From Leminorella richardii (lineage in GTDB: Bacteria; Pseudomonadota; Gammaproteobacteria; Enterobacterales; Enterobacteriaceae): 64,000 nt of DNA. The stretch is from positions 3,123,001-3,187,000 of the forward strand of contig NZ_LS483470.1 in NCBI RefSeq assembly GCF_900478135.1, read 5' to 3'. The position numbers and the translations under genes were made by a program. The notes under the pieces are model-generated. The model had not been told where the DNA came from. It saw only the letters and a list, made by a program, of their open reading frames with translations, and made no database searches. Positions within the stretch are counted from its first letter, which is position 1. Each line of letters begins with the position of its first letter. Shown here one piece after another: positions 10,322 through 21,159 of the stretch.

Positions 10322-10813
10322 TCATCTGACGGCGAAGCGCCGACGTAGTTTACGCATTAGCAGAAACAGCCACGGCCAGAGCAGGCCGTTGATCAGGCTT
10401 TTCCACAGTATTTCCGGCCTGAAGGCCACGTCATGAACGGAAAACTCGCCCCAGAAGACGATAATCTCCATCACCAGCGACAGCAGCACAACGACCAGCG
10501 CCTGCTGCCAAAGCGCCAGATTGCGAAGCTGCTGGCAGCGAAAGGCAACCACGTAGGCAACGATTCCTAGCGCTAATCCCCGCACCCCAAGCGTGGCGCC
10601 TAGAGTGAGATCGCAAAGCAGCCCCAGAATAAAAGCGGTGCCCACGTTAATGCGGTGCGGCAGCGCCATCACCCAATACACCAGAATCAGCATCACCCAA
10701 GAAGGCCTAAACAGGTAAAGCTCTTCCGGCCACGGCATGGTTTGCAGTATCAGCGTCACGATAAAGGACAGCCAGATAATCCAGCGGCCCGAGCCCTGGT
10801 AGCTGTTATTCAT
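10322..10813 (-). CDS. mreD: Rod shape-determining protein MreD
   Basis: A 163-residue inner-membrane protein with about five hydrophobic segments, closely matching E. coli MreD (162 aa). Shared features are the GRWIIWLSF start, [12 protein letters not shown], the [13 protein letters not shown] segment and the basic C-terminus. It links MreC and RodA/PBP2 in the elongasome that directs lateral wall synthesis. The start overlaps the mreC stop by 4 nt, so the two are translationally coupled. Confidence 0.95.
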   Translation of the reverse strand: MNNSYQGSGRWIIWLSFIVTLILQTMPWPEELYLFRPSWVMLILVYWVMALPHRINVGTAFILGLLCDLTLGATLGVRGLALGIVAYVVAFRCQQLRNLALWQQALVVVLLSLVMEIIVFWGEFSVHDVAFRPEILWKSLINGLLWPWLFLLMRKLRRRFAVR

Positions 10814-11823
10814 CGCGCTCCTCGGTTAGAGCGGACTGGAGCCGGCGCTGGTGTAGGAGACGGCACGGCAGTAGGCGGTGTCGCGTTAGACGGTGGCGTC
10901 GGCGGTTCAGACTCAGGCGGTAATACCTGCGGCATCATCTGGCGCAGCCGCTCTTTAGCAATGCGCCTGACCTCTTCTGGTGGGAGCGGCGTTTCGCCAT
11001 CGCGATCGGTCGGCCAAAGCAGTAGCAGGTAACGCAGACGCTGCAAAGCCACCGTTGGGTGCGCCTGAATCACCGTGCTGGCGCGCTGATCGTCAATCGC
11101 TACAGAAGAGACAACGGCTACCGGATAGCCTTCAGGGAACCGGCCGCCCAGGCCAGACGTCACCAGAACGTCGCCAACCCGAATGTCGGTATCTCGCGGT
11201 AGGTATTCAAGCTGTAAATCTTCGGTACAGCCCGCCCCCATAGCAATAACGCGAATATCGTTACGCAGCACCTGAATGGGAAGTGAGTGAGAGGTGTCAC
11301 AGATGAGTAAAACGCGGCTAGTATTGCGGGCTACTGCTACAACCTGACCGACGACCCCTTTATCATTGATCACCGGCTGGCCTTCATAGACACCGTCTTG
11401 AAAGCCTTTGTCGATAACGACCTGATAGCTGTAAGGATCGGACTCCGTAGACAGCACCTGAGTAATCATCTTGTGTTCATCGCCGCGCAGCGGGGATCCC
11501 AGCAGTTCGCGCAGACGCTCGTTTTCCTGCCGAAGCTGACCGAGCAATAGCAGATCGCTGCTCTTTAACAGCATCTCTTCCCGCAGGCGCTGGTTCTCTT
11601 TCTGGAGATCTTCTCTTGACGCAAGCGTGTCGGAAACGCCGTCAAGAACGTCTCGCGGGCCGTTCGCCACGAAAAAGAAGGGACTAATGGCCGTATCCAG
11701 ATAGCTGCGCACTTTAGAAAATACGCTGAGCTTGCTATCAACAATAATCAGGCTTATCGCCATGACGACGGCCAGAATAAGGCGTAGCTGTAAGGATGGC
11801 CCTCTGCTGAAAATAGGCTTCAT
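10810..11823 (-). CDS. mreC: Rod shape-determining protein MreC
   Basis: A 337-residue bitopic protein. A short cytoplasmic N-terminus ([11 protein letters not shown]) is followed by one transmembrane helix (about 12-30), a coiled coil (about 65-110, rich in QRLREE repeats), and the periplasmic two-barrel domain with [10 protein letters not shown] and [14 protein letters not shown]. The tail after residue 295 is Pro/Thr-rich, as in other enterobacteria. It activates PBP2 in the elongasome. The gene is separated from mreB by 234 bp with a hairpin and coupled to mreD. Confidence 0.95.
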   Translation of the reverse strand: MKPIFSRGPSLQLRLILAVVMAISLIIVDSKLSVFSKVRSYLDTAISPFFFVANGPRDVLDGVSDTLASREDLQKENQRLREEMLLKSSDLLLLGQLRQENERLRELLGSPLRGDEHKMITQVLSTESDPYSYQVVIDKGFQDGVYEGQPVINDKGVVGQVVAVARNTSRVLLICDTSHSLPIQVLRNDIRVIAMGAGCTEDLQLEYLPRDTDIRVGDVLVTSGLGGRFPEGYPVAVVSSVAIDDQRASTVIQAHPTVALQRLRYLLLLWPTDRDGETPLPPEEVRRIAKERLRQMMPQVLPPESEPPTPPSNATPPTAVPSPTPAPAPVRSNRGAR

Positions 11824-11974
11824 ATCGTTGGCATTATCCTTGTCGACAGGAAGGAAGCTTACGCACCTTTGGCAGGGACAATCTGACTCTCACTTTCTTT
11901 AGAAAGCAGAGAAAGCGCCCTTTCAGCCCGACGGGTTGAATAAACGGCAAAACCCAATGGTCGGTCAGATACGC

Positions 11975-12010
11975 CATCACTCAGGCAGCCTTAACGGGAC
12001 CTGAGTGATG
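11975..12010 (-). terminator. Hairpin between mreB and mreC
   Basis: A perfect 11-bp inverted repeat (11975-11985 with 12000-12010, stem CATCACTCAGG) with a 14-nt loop, 48 nt after the mreB stop. There is no T-run after it on the minus strand. It is more likely an RNA-stability or partial-termination element that sets the high mreB to low mreCD ratio than a strong terminator. Confidence 0.45.
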
Positions 12011-12057
12011 CTATAGACAAAGCGAGACGCTTTCACTGTCATAGAACGCGATAGAAA

Positions 12058-13149
<1,092 letters not shown>

Positions 13150-13363
13150 TTACCAACCACGCGAAAAAGGCAACAGGGCGCATCAGCGTGCGCGCCTTTC
13201 GGGCATTTCGCGTGAACTCAATTCGCCTGCCGCCTAATGCGGCAAGCGTTTTTTAAACTTTTTAACCTGACAAATTGGCCGATGCAAAGGACAGAACGGC
13301 CTCGAACCAAACAGGAATAAGCAAGGCGCTCTATTCTACGTGAAAACCGCACACATTTCAGAG

Positions 13364-15310
13364 TTAAAATTGACGATTTTGTCGACTATTTTTTTCTTTG
13401 AAGTAGGGTATCGGCTTAGGCGAAGCAAAAAACTCACCCTGCCCGCCAACTACGCCGCGAGAAAGCAGAGTTTCCCACTCGGCGCGCGTTCTCACGCTAG
13501 CGGCCATCACCACCACGGATGTCCCCTCACAGGCGGCCATCAGGTTATCGACAAACAGCTGATTCTCAGGACGTTTGTCAATATTACGCACCAGCCCAGG
13601 GTGGAGCTTAATCACCTCCACAGGTATAGACTTCACGTACATCGAACTACTCACCACGGTTAAGCCCGCCTGAACAACGCCCAGACGGCATCCTAATCCA
13701 TGCAGCAGTCGAATAACCGGCCGCAGTCGGTCGCTATATTGACAAACGTCTGCCTCTGCAAGTTCAAATATAATTCGCTTTCGCGCCGATTTTTCTCTTT
13801 CCAGCAGATGATCGCGCAGCCAAATCTGGAAGGAGTGTTTTAGCAGCGAGTCGACAGTGATCGAAACCGCAATGGTATCTTCTGGCCAGCAGTCCAACAG
13901 CGGCAAAGTTTTACTCAGTACCATTCGGTCGAACCTTTCTGCCATACCAAATTGTTGAATCAGCGGCATAAACTCGGCGGGTTGAAGCTCGTCATCACCG
14001 TCTTTGATGCGCAACAGCATTTCCCGATGGCTCAGTACATTATCTACTGTCACCGCTGGCTTGTAGTAAATATTTGGCCCGCCGCGGGATAGAGTTTGCT
14101 CTAGCAGAGTACGCCAGCAAACGCTGCCTCTAACCAGAGGCGCAGTCTGATTTTCATAAATAAACCAGCTGTTGCCTCCTTGCAGTACAGCAGCCCTCGC
14201 GGCATGTTCAGCATTGTCCATAATCTGTTCCGGCGACTGCCCTCCCTGATAGCCGCAAACGCCAATGTGGATCAGGCTGTCTTTCTCGACATTTGGAGGC
14301 AGCGGCAGGCTATCAATGGCGCTAACTAACTGGGCGGCAATACCGTCAGCATCTTTCAGAGAGCGATGGGGTAAAATAACGCTAAAGTCGTTACTGAAAT
14401 AGCGCGCCAGCAGCGCTGCGGGATGGCGCATAATAAAGGTAGACAGCATGTTGACCAGCATGTACAGCAGATCGTCAACCACCGCGTTACCGTACTCCTC
14501 CACCAGTAACTCCAGCTCCGGCAGGCGCACAATCATCACTACGCCGTGGGCGCCGGGCTCTTCCAACTGGGTTGCCAGCTGATTGTCAAAAAATAGCCGG
14601 TTATTCAGACCAGTTTGCGCGTCCTGCGCGGCAAAAGAGCGAATCAGCTTATCGACCCTGACTCTCTCCTCGCCCATATTCTTCAGCTCCATCAGCAGGC
14701 GATCGATCGCCGCACTGGCGTGAACGGGCCACTCGCGAACGTCAACAGCCATGGCGTCTTCTCGCTCGCCGGACAGAATACGCCACGCGCGCGCCTCCAG
14801 CAGCTCAACCCCTTTGAACTGACGCTTAAGCCACCGCAACCACAAAAAGACAATGACAACAATAAGAGAAACCACAGCCATAACGGACAGGAAAAACGGC
14901 AGAGAAAACAGCGTGCTTAAAATAGGGTCCGCATAGGTGATATGCAGCGTAAATCCCGGATGGTTGTCTAACTCTATGTCAGTACTGCTTTCAGTATGAA
15001 AATGACGCCAGAAGTTAAGATGAGCGTCGATATGGTGAGAGTAAATCGCCTTTCCCTGCGCGTCAGTAATCGCTAGACGGCTCGCGCCGGTCGCCGACAT
15101 AACTGTCGGCAATCCGTAGCTGTAGACAGCCTCGGACTGGCTGGTCAGCGCCCGATCTGCAGTCTCTATTAGCGGCTGCCAGTGGCTGTCCATCTTGTTT
15201 CCACCGACCAGATAAACGCTCAGAACACTCGTCAGCAGCGCCAGTAATACGGTTAGAAACACCAGTATGGACATAAAAACGGACAGTCTGGCGGTAAATC
15301 TCATTCCCAT
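13364..15310 (-). CDS. csrD: CsrB/CsrC RNA decay regulator CsrD
   Basis: A 648-residue membrane protein. Two N-terminal transmembrane helices (about 10-35 and 135-160) flank a periplasmic domain. They are followed by a HAMP-like linker, a degenerate GGDEF domain and a degenerate EAL domain. The GGDEF signature is replaced (YFSNDFSVILP) and the EAL motif reads HREMLLR, as expected for CsrD, which neither makes nor degrades cyclic-di-GMP. It promotes RNase E cleavage of the CsrB/CsrC sRNAs and so activates CsrA. Position upstream of mreB is conserved. Confidence 0.93.
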   Translation of the reverse strand: MGMRFTARLSVFMSILVFLTVLLALLTSVLSVYLVGGNKMDSHWQPLIETADRALTSQSEAVYSYGLPTVMSATGASRLAITDAQGKAIYSHHIDAHLNFWRHFHTESSTDIELDNHPGFTLHITYADPILSTLFSLPFFLSVMAVVSLIVVIVFLWLRWLKRQFKGVELLEARAWRILSGEREDAMAVDVREWPVHASAAIDRLLMELKNMGEERVRVDKLIRSFAAQDAQTGLNNRLFFDNQLATQLEEPGAHGVVMIVRLPELELLVEEYGNAVVDDLLYMLVNMLSTFIMRHPAALLARYFSNDFSVILPHRSLKDADGIAAQLVSAIDSLPLPPNVEKDSLIHIGVCGYQGGQSPEQIMDNAEHAARAAVLQGGNSWFIYENQTAPLVRGSVCWRTLLEQTLSRGGPNIYYKPAVTVDNVLSHREMLLRIKDGDDELQPAEFMPLIQQFGMAERFDRMVLSKTLPLLDCWPEDTIAVSITVDSLLKHSFQIWLRDHLLEREKSARKRIIFELAEADVCQYSDRLRPVIRLLHGLGCRLGVVQAGLTVVSSSMYVKSIPVEVIKLHPGLVRNIDKRPENQLFVDNLMAACEGTSVVVMAASVRTRAEWETLLSRGVVGGQGEFFASPKPIPYFKEKNSRQNRQF

Positions 15311-15921
15311 AGCAATTTATCTACTGCATAAAAATAAACGTCAGTGTCGCGTCTTCGCGTCCACCCATAAGCCATAACACAGACAATAAAAAGAAAACCG
15401 GACAGGAAATGAGCCTTCGCTTCCCTGCGCCTCATATATCTTAACAGTTAATTCTATTTTTGTTGGCACAACACCCTATAGATACATTTTGAGGACATAT
15501 TTTCCGACGCACTTCACCCTTTTGAGTAAAAAAGGCCATATCTGCACGGGTAAAAACGCATCAGAAAGGAAAAGGTGAGGTATATCGCTCTCATGACTTC
15601 ACGACGCGTATTCACAACGCATATTCGCAACGCATATTCGCAACGCATATTCGCAACAACAGAAAGTGAAGTTTGAGCTAGAGCTCATTTCCTGAGCTTT
15701 ATAAGCTCGCCAAGGAGCAAATCAAAGTATGCTTGACGCGTCAACAAACCGACACTTCCGCATAACGCATTGCGTCCACAGAGACAAAAGCGAATAATGC
15801 AACCGTACCGATACGGTTTTTATACATTTTGTACCCATCGGATTTGACACGTTCCGGCAACGGCGCGCAAAAAGCGATGGGCCGCTATTATTCTACCCAT
15901 AAACGCGATCAGGTAAGACTT
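15311..15921. other. Intergenic region csrD/acuI with short tandem repeats
   Basis: A 611-bp spacer between divergent genes. It is AT-rich near csrD and holds four tandem copies of a 13-mer (separate entry). A small perfect hairpin lies at 15802-15817 (ACCGTA, 4-nt loop, TACGGT) followed by Ts. A TTGGCACAAC decamer followed by CCTATAGATA is seen near 15463-15483; both words recur in the acuI-aroQ spacer. No convincing gene was found; a reading frame that extends acuI upstream to 15829 is discounted. Confidence 0.5.
15606..15657. repeat. Four tandem copies of a 13-bp unit
   Basis: Three exact copies of GCATATTCGCAAC (15619-15631, 15632-15644, 15645-15657) are preceded by one copy with two substitutions (15606-15618). 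The unit length is not a multiple of three and lies outside any gene. It may be a slippage-prone repeat able to change spacing in the csrD/acuI control region. Confidence 0.9.
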
Positions 15922-16902
15922 ATGGCTAAAGCACTCATTCTCGAACAGCACGACGGGCAGACTCAGGGAACAGTAAAAGAGGTTTCCCTTGAGCAGCTTC
16001 CAGCAGGAGACGTCACCGTCGATATCAACTGGTCCAGCATTAACTACAAAGACGCACTGGCTATTACCGGTAAAGGCAAAATCATCCGCGATTTCCCCAT
16101 GATTCCGGGCATCGACTTTTCCGGTACAGTGCACACAAGCGACGATCCCCGCTTTCAACCAGGTCAAAGCGTCCTATTGACGGGCTTTGGCGTGGGAGAA
16201 ACGCACTGGGGCGGCCTGTCTCAGCAGGCTCGCGTCAACGGTGACTGGCTTATCCCTATTCCGAAAGGATTGGATCAGCGTAAATCAATGATTATCGGTA
16301 CTGCGGGGCTCACCGCCATGCTGTGCGTTATGGCGCTGGAAGACGGTGGCGTAACGCCGCAGAGCGGTGAAGTGCTGGTTACCGGTGCCAGCGGCGGCGT
16401 CGGCAGCATTGCCGTGGCGCTACTGCACCAGTTGGGCTATCAGGTTTCCGCCGTCAGCGGTCGTGTGCACAACGCCGAGTACCTGCTTTCTCTCGGCGCT
16501 GGTCTGGTTCTTGAACGTAACAGCTTTGAAGAGCCCGCCAAGCCGTTGGAAAAACAGCGCTGGGCTGGCGCAGTAGACGTCGTCGGCGGCAGCATTTTGG
16601 CCAAAGTGATCGCCCAAATGAACTATAACGGCACCGTAGCCGCCTGTGGCCTTGCCGGTGGCTTCCAACTGCCCGCCACCGTGATGCCGTTTATCCTGAG
16701 AAACGTTCGCCTACAGGGTGTAGACTCCGTCATGACGCCGCAGGATCGCCGCCTGAAGGCATGGCAACGCCTGAGTGAACTTCTGCCGGAAAGCTTCTAT
16801 CAGCGCGCCACCAGCGAAATAGGTCTGGATGAAGTTGTCAAAGCGGCTAACAGCCTCATGGATGGGAAAATTACCGGACGGGTCTTGGTTAACGTCCGCT
16901 AA
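15922..16902 (+). CDS. acuI: Acryloyl-CoA reductase / MDR-family quinone oxidoreductase AcuI (YhdH)
   Basis: A 326-residue zinc-free medium-chain dehydrogenase. The N-terminal catalytic domain contains SSINYKDALAITGKGKI, and the Rossmann domain has TGASGGVGSIAVALL for NADPH binding. E. coli AcuI/YhdH reduces acryloyl-CoA to propionyl-CoA. The ATG at 15922 is chosen because homologues begin at the ALILEQ strand; the frame stays open upstream to 15829 but that part matches nothing. It is followed by a terminator at 16915-16950 and is probably transcribed alone. Confidence 0.92.
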   Translation: MAKALILEQHDGQTQGTVKEVSLEQLPAGDVTVDINWSSINYKDALAITGKGKIIRDFPMIPGIDFSGTVHTSDDPRFQPGQSVLLTGFGVGETHWGGLSQQARVNGDWLIPIPKGLDQRKSMIIGTAGLTAMLCVMALEDGGVTPQSGEVLVTGASGGVGSIAVALLHQLGYQVSAVSGRVHNAEYLLSLGAGLVLERNSFEEPAKPLEKQRWAGAVDVVGGSILAKVIAQMNYNGTVAACGLAGGFQLPATVMPFILRNVRLQGVDSVMTPQDRRLKAWQRLSELLPESFYQRATSEIGLDEVVKAANSLMDGKITGRVLVNVR

Positions 16903-16914
16903 TTCACATCACCG

Positions 16915-16950
16915 CCTCTTTCAGCCTGTACAAACATCGGCTGAAAGAGG
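16915..16950 (+). terminator. Terminator-like hairpin after acuI
   Basis: A perfect 12-bp stem (16915-16926 with 16939-16950, CCTCTTTCAGCC) and a 12-nt loop, 12 nt after the acuI stop. It is followed by a moderately T-rich stretch (GTATTTCGCCTTTT). Confidence 0.65.
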
Positions 16951-17357
16951 GTATTTCGCCTTTTCGCACCGAAAGTGCGCACAGTCACAAAAGCGGAAAC
17001 ACGCCTTCTCCAATGCGAACTTCCTCTAAAAGCAACGCTCTAAGTGGCAATTGAGTAAAATTCTACAATAATTAACGGCAAAGGACGCTATCACTGAAAC
17101 GTGGCAATCTGGCTAACCTATAGATAATACAACACTTTTTATCTTCCGTTGGCACAACTACCCCGTATGAACCTGAGGCCTTACCGTAAATCTTCGCTGA
17201 TAAGACCAGTAAAAGGCTGCTAATTTCGGCGATATCGTTATAATGGCGCACTTTAATTTTGTCGCTACCGTCAATTTCCTACATAAGAAAGGTGACAATT
17301 GATACGCATCAGGTTATTTTTAGCGATTAGTTTCTTATTGCCGGAGATATCAGCACA
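16951..17357. other. Intergenic control region upstream of aroQ-accB-accC
   Basis: A 407-bp spacer without a credible gene. A perfect TATAAT -10 element lies at 17239-17244 in a GTTATAATGG context, with a weak -35 region. It contains CCTATAGATA (near 17119) and TTGGCACAAC (near 17150), both also found upstream of csrD. In E. coli the accBC leader is long and autoregulated by AccB; a similar arrangement is plausible here. Confidence 0.45.
17239..17244 (+). promoter_or_regulatory. Candidate -10 element for aroQ-accBC
   Basis: An exact TATAAT hexamer about 115 bp upstream of the aroQ start. The region 16-18 bp further upstream does not match the -35 consensus well, so this would be a weak or activated promoter. 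Confidence 0.4.
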
Positions 17358-17801
17358 ATGACGAAAAAAGCGCACATTTTGCTGTTAAACGGCCCCAACC
17401 TTAATCTGCTGGGGACGCGCGAGCCCGAAAAATATGGGCATACGACGCTGACTGATATTGTCAATCGCCTAGCGGGTGAAGCTGAACGCTTGGGCGTCGA
17501 TTTTTCTCACTTTCAATCCAACGCCGAACACGCTCTGATTGACGCCGTGCATCAGGCACGCGGCGCGGTGGATTTTATTCTTATCAATCCGGCCGCGTTT
17601 ACTCATACCAGCGTAGCCCTGCGCGATGCGCTGCTGGCCGTCAGTATCCCGTTTATCGAAATTCACCTGTCTAACGTTCACGCTCGAGAGCCTTTCCGAC
17701 ACCACTCTTATCTTTCCGATATTGCGGTGGGCGTCATTTGTGGTCTCGGCGCTGACGGCTACGACTTTGCCCTGCAGGCGGCTGTTCGTCGCTTGCAATA
17801 A
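17358..17801 (+). CDS. aroQ: Type II 3-dehydroquinate dehydratase
   Basis: A 147-residue dodecameric type II dehydroquinase, the third step of the shikimate pathway. The start motif [19 protein letters not shown] carries the catalytic Tyr and Arg of the flexible lid. The [17 protein letters not shown] and [17 protein letters not shown] segments hold the substrate-binding Asn and catalytic His. It sits 41 bp before accB in the same direction, so it likely forms an aroQ-accB-accC transcript, an order common outside E. coli. Confidence 0.95.
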   Translation: MTKKAHILLLNGPNLNLLGTREPEKYGHTTLTDIVNRLAGEAERLGVDFSHFQSNAEHALIDAVHQARGAVDFILINPAAFTHTSVALRDALLAVSIPFIEIHLSNVHAREPFRHHSYLSDIAVGVICGLGADGYDFALQAAVRRLQ

Positions 17802-17842
17802 CGTTTTCCCATTTACACACGAGAGAATACGGAATCATACCT

Positions 17843-18304
17843 ATGGATATTCGTAAGATTAAAAAGCTGATCGAACTGGTTGAAGAATCTGGCATTAATG
17901 AGCTGGAAATCTCTGAAGGCGAAGAGTCTGTTCGCATCAGCCGCGGCCCCGTTGCGGGCAGCTACGCCGCCCCTATTCAACAGTACGCGATTCCTCAGCC
18001 TGCACCCGTCGCTCAAGCAGCGGCACCTGCCGCCGCTGCGCCTGCTGAAGCCGCGCCTGCCGCAATCAGCGGTCACGTTGTTCGCTCACCAATGGTTGGC
18101 ACCTTCTACCGTACCCCGAGCCCAGACGCTAAGGCCTTCATCGAAGTCGGCCAGACTGTGGCCGTTGGCGATACGCTGTGCATCGTTGAAGCCATGAAGA
18201 TGATGAACCAAATCGAGGCCGACAAAGCGGGCGTCGTTAAGGCCATCCTGCTGGAAAGCGGGCAACCGGTGGAGTTTGACGAGCCGCTCGTCATCATTGA
18301 GTAA
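17843..18304 (+). CDS. accB: Biotin carboxyl carrier protein of acetyl-CoA carboxylase
   Basis: A 153-residue BCCP. The N-terminal helix ([15 protein letters not shown]) is followed by an Ala/Pro-rich linker (about 50-75) and the C-terminal biotinyl domain with the EAMKMMN motif; Lys119 is the biotinylated residue. It carries CO2 from AccC to AccAD in the first committed step of fatty-acid synthesis. Only 12 nt separate it from accC. Confidence 0.97.
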   Translation: MDIRKIKKLIELVEESGINELEISEGEESVRISRGPVAGSYAAPIQQYAIPQPAPVAQAAAPAAAAPAEAAPAAISGHVVRSPMVGTFYRTPSPDAKAFIEVGQTVAVGDTLCIVEAMKMMNQIEADKAGVVKAILLESGQPVEFDEPLVIIE

Positions 18305-18316
18305 CGAGGCGAGCTT

Positions 18317-19684
18317 ATGTCTAAAAAAATGGGCAAGATTGAGAAAGTTGTCATCGCAAACCGCGGCGAGATCGCGCTGCGTATTCTGCGCGCCTGTAAA
18401 GAGCTGGGTATTAAAACCGTTGCGGTTCACTCCAGCGCTGACCGCGATTTAAAGCACGTGCTGCTGGCAGACGAAACCGTCTGCATCGGCCCGGCTCAGT
18501 CAACCAAGAGCTACCTGAACATTCCGGCGCTGATTGCAGCGGCAGAAATTACCGGTGCCGACGCGATCCACCCCGGCTACGGCTTTTTGTCAGAAAACGC
18601 TGACTTTGCCGAGCAGGTTGAGCGTTCCGGCTTTATCTTTATCGGACCTAAAGCCGATACTATTCGCATCATGGGCGATAAAGTTTCAGCCATCAATGCG
18701 ATGAAAAAGGCTGGTGTTCCCTGCGTTCCCGGTTCCGGCGGCCCCCTTGACGGCGACATGGTAAGAAACCGCGAGCTGGCCAACCAGATTGGCTATCCGG
18801 TCATTATCAAAGCCTCTGGCGGCGGCGGCGGTCGCGGCATGCGCGTCGTGCGCGGTGAAAAAGAGCTGGAAGAGTCCATCATCATGACCCGTGCGGAAGC
18901 GAAAGCCGCTTTCAACAACGACATGGTGTACATGGAGAAATTCCTTGAGAACCCACGCCATATCGAAATTCAGGTTATGGCTGATGGTCAGGGCCACGCG
19001 GTCTATCTGGCCGAGCGCGACTGTTCGATGCAGCGCCGCCACCAGAAAGTGGTGGAAGAAGCGCCAGCACCCGGCATTACCGAAGAGGTTCGCCGCAACA
19101 TCGGCGAGCGCTGTACTAAAGCCTGTATTGAAATCGGCTATCGCGGCGCGGGTACGTTTGAGTTCCTATATGAAAACGGCGAGTTCTACTTCATTGAGAT
19201 GAACACCCGTATTCAGGTTGAGCACCCGGTTACCGAAATGATCACCGGCGTAGACCTGATCAAAGAGCAGCTGCGCGTCGCCGACGGTCAGAAGCTGTCT
19301 CTGAAGCAGCAGGACATTCACGTTAAAGGCCACGCTATCGAGTGCCGTATCAACGCAGAAGATCCGAACAACTTCCTGCCGTCGCCGGGTAAAATTACCC
19401 GCTTCCACGCGCCGGGCGGTTTCGGTATTCGCTGGGAGTCTCACATTTACGCTGGCTACACCGTGCCGCCGTACTATGACTCAATGATCGGCAAGCTTAT
19501 CGCCTACGGGGAAACCCGCGAAGTGGCTATTTCACGCATGAAAAACGCCCTGGCTGAGCTGATTATCGACGGCATCAAAACCAACGTCAGCCTGCAAATG
19601 CGCATTATGGAAGACAAAGGCTTTGAAAAAGGCGGCACCAACATCCACTATCTGGAAAAAATGTTGGGCATGCACGAGAAGTAA
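18317..19684 (+). CDS. accC: Biotin carboxylase subunit of acetyl-CoA carboxylase
   Basis: A 455-residue ATP-grasp enzyme that carboxylates biotin on AccB. Visible features are the N-terminal [19 protein letters not shown], the glycine-rich [10 protein letters not shown] loop, the metal-binding [17 protein letters not shown] segment and the QVEHPVTE motif. It is six residues longer at the N-terminus than E. coli AccC. The ATG at 18317 has a GAGG site and is preferred over the ATG at 18329, which has none. A strong terminator follows. Confidence 0.97.
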   Translation: MSKKMGKIEKVVIANRGEIALRILRACKELGIKTVAVHSSADRDLKHVLLADETVCIGPAQSTKSYLNIPALIAAAEITGADAIHPGYGFLSENADFAEQVERSGFIFIGPKADTIRIMGDKVSAINAMKKAGVPCVPGSGGPLDGDMVRNRELANQIGYPVIIKASGGGGGRGMRVVRGEKELEESIIMTRAEAKAAFNNDMVYMEKFLENPRHIEIQVMADGQGHAVYLAERDCSMQRRHQKVVEEAPAPGITEEVRRNIGERCTKACIEIGYRGAGTFEFLYENGEFYFIEMNTRIQVEHPVTEMITGVDLIKEQLRVADGQKLSLKQQDIHVKGHAIECRINAEDPNNFLPSPGKITRFHAPGGFGIRWESHIYAGYTVPPYYDSMIGKLIAYGETREVAISRMKNALAELIIDGIKTNVSLQMRIMEDKGFEKGGTNIHYLEKMLGMHEK

Positions 19685-19709
19685 GTCGCTGTAAACCGAC
19701 TGTCATCAC

Positions 19710-19747
19710 AAAACGCCGGAAGATTAATTTCCGGCGTTTTTTATTTT
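19710..19747. terminator. Bidirectional intrinsic terminator after accC
   Basis: An AACGCCGGAA stem with a 6-nt loop and TTCCGGCGTT, flanked by As on the left and followed by TTTTTATTTT. It lies 25 nt after the accC stop and 7 nt before the end of the convergent GFA gene, so it can serve both. Confidence 0.88.
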
Positions 19748-19753
19748 CTCAGG

Positions 19754-20185
19754 CTACGTTTTATCCGGCGGAGCGTACATGGCAATAACCTCGGCCTCGG
19801 TCATCATCTGCATCTCACCGACAAAGCTGTAATAGTCTGGCTTGCGGTCAATAAAGACCTGAATATCGAAAACGAGACTTTCCGCATCGTCAAACAGCCC
19901 TATCGGTACGGCATACTGCTGACCATCCACTATTCTATAGAACAGGCTAGTGCCGCACATCTTGCAAAACCCGCGTTCGGCCCATTCCGATGAACGAAAC
20001 ACGCCGATGTGCTCTTCACCGCTAAACGTGACTTCTGTACCACAATCCACCGCTAAAAAGGGCCCACCGCCCCACTTTCGGCACATCCCGCAGTGGCAGG
20101 CACCAACGTGACGGCTCATTTTGCCCGCAGTAATGCCGACGCTACCGCACAGGCAGCGGCCGTGCGCAATTTGAGTCTCTGACAT
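19754..20185 (-). CDS. GFA family zinc-binding protein (glutathione-dependent formaldehyde-activating fold)
   Basis: A 143-residue protein of the GFA/CENP-V fold. Cys pairs for two zinc sites are visible: CLCGSV near the N-terminus, CHCGMCRKW around residues 31-39, and GFCKMCGTSLF around 72-82. Members include the disputed glutathione-formaldehyde adduct enzyme Gfa; the substrate of this one is unknown. It is convergent with accC and monocistronic. Confidence 0.85.
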   Translation of the reverse strand: MSETQIAHGRCLCGSVGITAGKMSRHVGACHCGMCRKWGGGPFLAVDCGTEVTFSGEEHIGVFRSSEWAERGFCKMCGTSLFYRIVDGQQYAVPIGLFDDAESLVFDIQVFIDRKPDYYSFVGEMQMMTEAEVIAMYAPPDKT

Positions 20186-20329
20186 GGTGCTCTCCTCTCT
20201 TGAAACACTGAGATATCAGCGGCGAGAAGCGCTGCCTCTAAGCCGCCGTTTTAAACACGATTTAACCCGTGGAAAAGCGGATGATAGAACGTACAATGAA
20301 AACTTGGACGCCATTCTCAGGAGAACACT

Positions 20330-20725
20330 ATGCCCTATTTACAGCTAGACGTTAACGGCAGTTACGATGCCGAACAGAAAAAAGCGTTAGCGAAAAGGCT
20401 CTGCCAGACCTATACCGAAATGATGACGGTGGACATTCGCCGCATTAGCATCGCCATTCGGGAAACCGGCGACGGCGGCGTTTGGCGCACCGTCAATGAA
20501 CAGGGCGATCTTGAGCGCGTTTCTGTTCTGATGTGCGACATCCGTGAAGGCCGCCCGGCAGAACAAAGGATGGCGCTGGCAAAGCGGCTTATCGACGACT
20601 GTGTGGAGATTCTGGGGCTAAGAGAAGACCGCCTCAACGTCGAATTCACCCAGCACAGCGGTGACGAAATGTATCACCCTACCCTCGGCGGCTTTAGCCC
20701 TGACTGGTCACCCAACGAAAAATAG
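20330..20725 (+). CDS. Tautomerase superfamily protein
   Basis: A 131-residue protein that begins MPYLQLDV, leaving Pro2 as the catalytic base after Met removal, the hallmark of 4-oxalocrotonate tautomerase-type enzymes. The length corresponds to two beta-alpha-beta units, as in cis-CaaD/MIF-like members, and a second unit begins near LMCDIREGRPAEQR. An AGGAGAAC site precedes the ATG. Substrate unknown. It is divergent from the GFA gene. Confidence 0.8.
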   Translation: MPYLQLDVNGSYDAEQKKALAKRLCQTYTEMMTVDIRRISIAIRETGDGGVWRTVNEQGDLERVSVLMCDIREGRPAEQRMALAKRLIDDCVEILGLREDRLNVEFTQHSGDEMYHPTLGGFSPDWSPNEK

Positions 20726-20853
20726 CGCCGCAGGCTGGCACAAAGAGGGCGACTCGTTCGTCCTCAAGCAGATTTCGCTTCTGACGCCCGCGTTAAAATA
20801 GTGCTGTGCAAACGCTTCCGTTTCCGTACAATTCTATCCCTTGATTATTACGC

Positions 20854-20876
20854 TTCCCGAGCTGAACGCTCGGGAA
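20854..20876 (+). other. Hairpin in the yhdT leader
   Basis: A perfect 9-bp stem (TTCCCGAGC with GCTCGGGAA) and 5-nt loop, 37 bp upstream of the yhdT start. There is no T-run. It may influence yhdT-panF message stability or translation. Confidence 0.45.
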
Positions 20877-20913
20877 ATGAATCGCACCGACAGACAATGA
20901 CGGAGTCGCAACT

Positions 20914-21159
20914 ATGGATCCTCGCTTTACTCAGGCCCATAAGGAAGCGCGCTGGGCGGTATGGCTGACGCTAGCCTATCTGCTTGCCTGGTCGCTGGCC
21001 GCCTACCTGCCGGATTCACAGCAGGGAATCACCGGCTTGCCTCACTGGTTTGAAATGGCCTGCCTGCTGGTTCCCCTGATCTTTATTTTGCTGTGCTGGC
21101 TTACGGTTCGCTTCATTTTCCGCGATATCCCGCTGGAGGATAACGACGATGCAGCTTGA
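20914..21159 (+). CDS. yhdT: YhdT family small membrane protein
   Basis: An 81-residue protein with two hydrophobic segments (about 15-35 and 48-68) and the FTQAHKEARWAVWLTLAYL start typical of YhdT. It always precedes panF and overlaps it here by 11 nt, so it is probably a small partner or assembly factor of the Na+/solute symporter. This is analogous to the DUF485-type proteins next to other SSS transporters; the role is inferred. Confidence 0.9.
   Translation: MDPRFTQAHKEARWAVWLTLAYLLAWSLAAYLPDSQQGITGLPHWFEMACLLVPLIFILLCWLTVRFIFRDIPLEDNDDAA

Noticed and set aside
15462..15485. Sigma-54 promoter (TTGGCAC) upstream of csrD
   Set aside because: TTGGCAC is present but no TTGCA-type -12 element follows at the required spacing.
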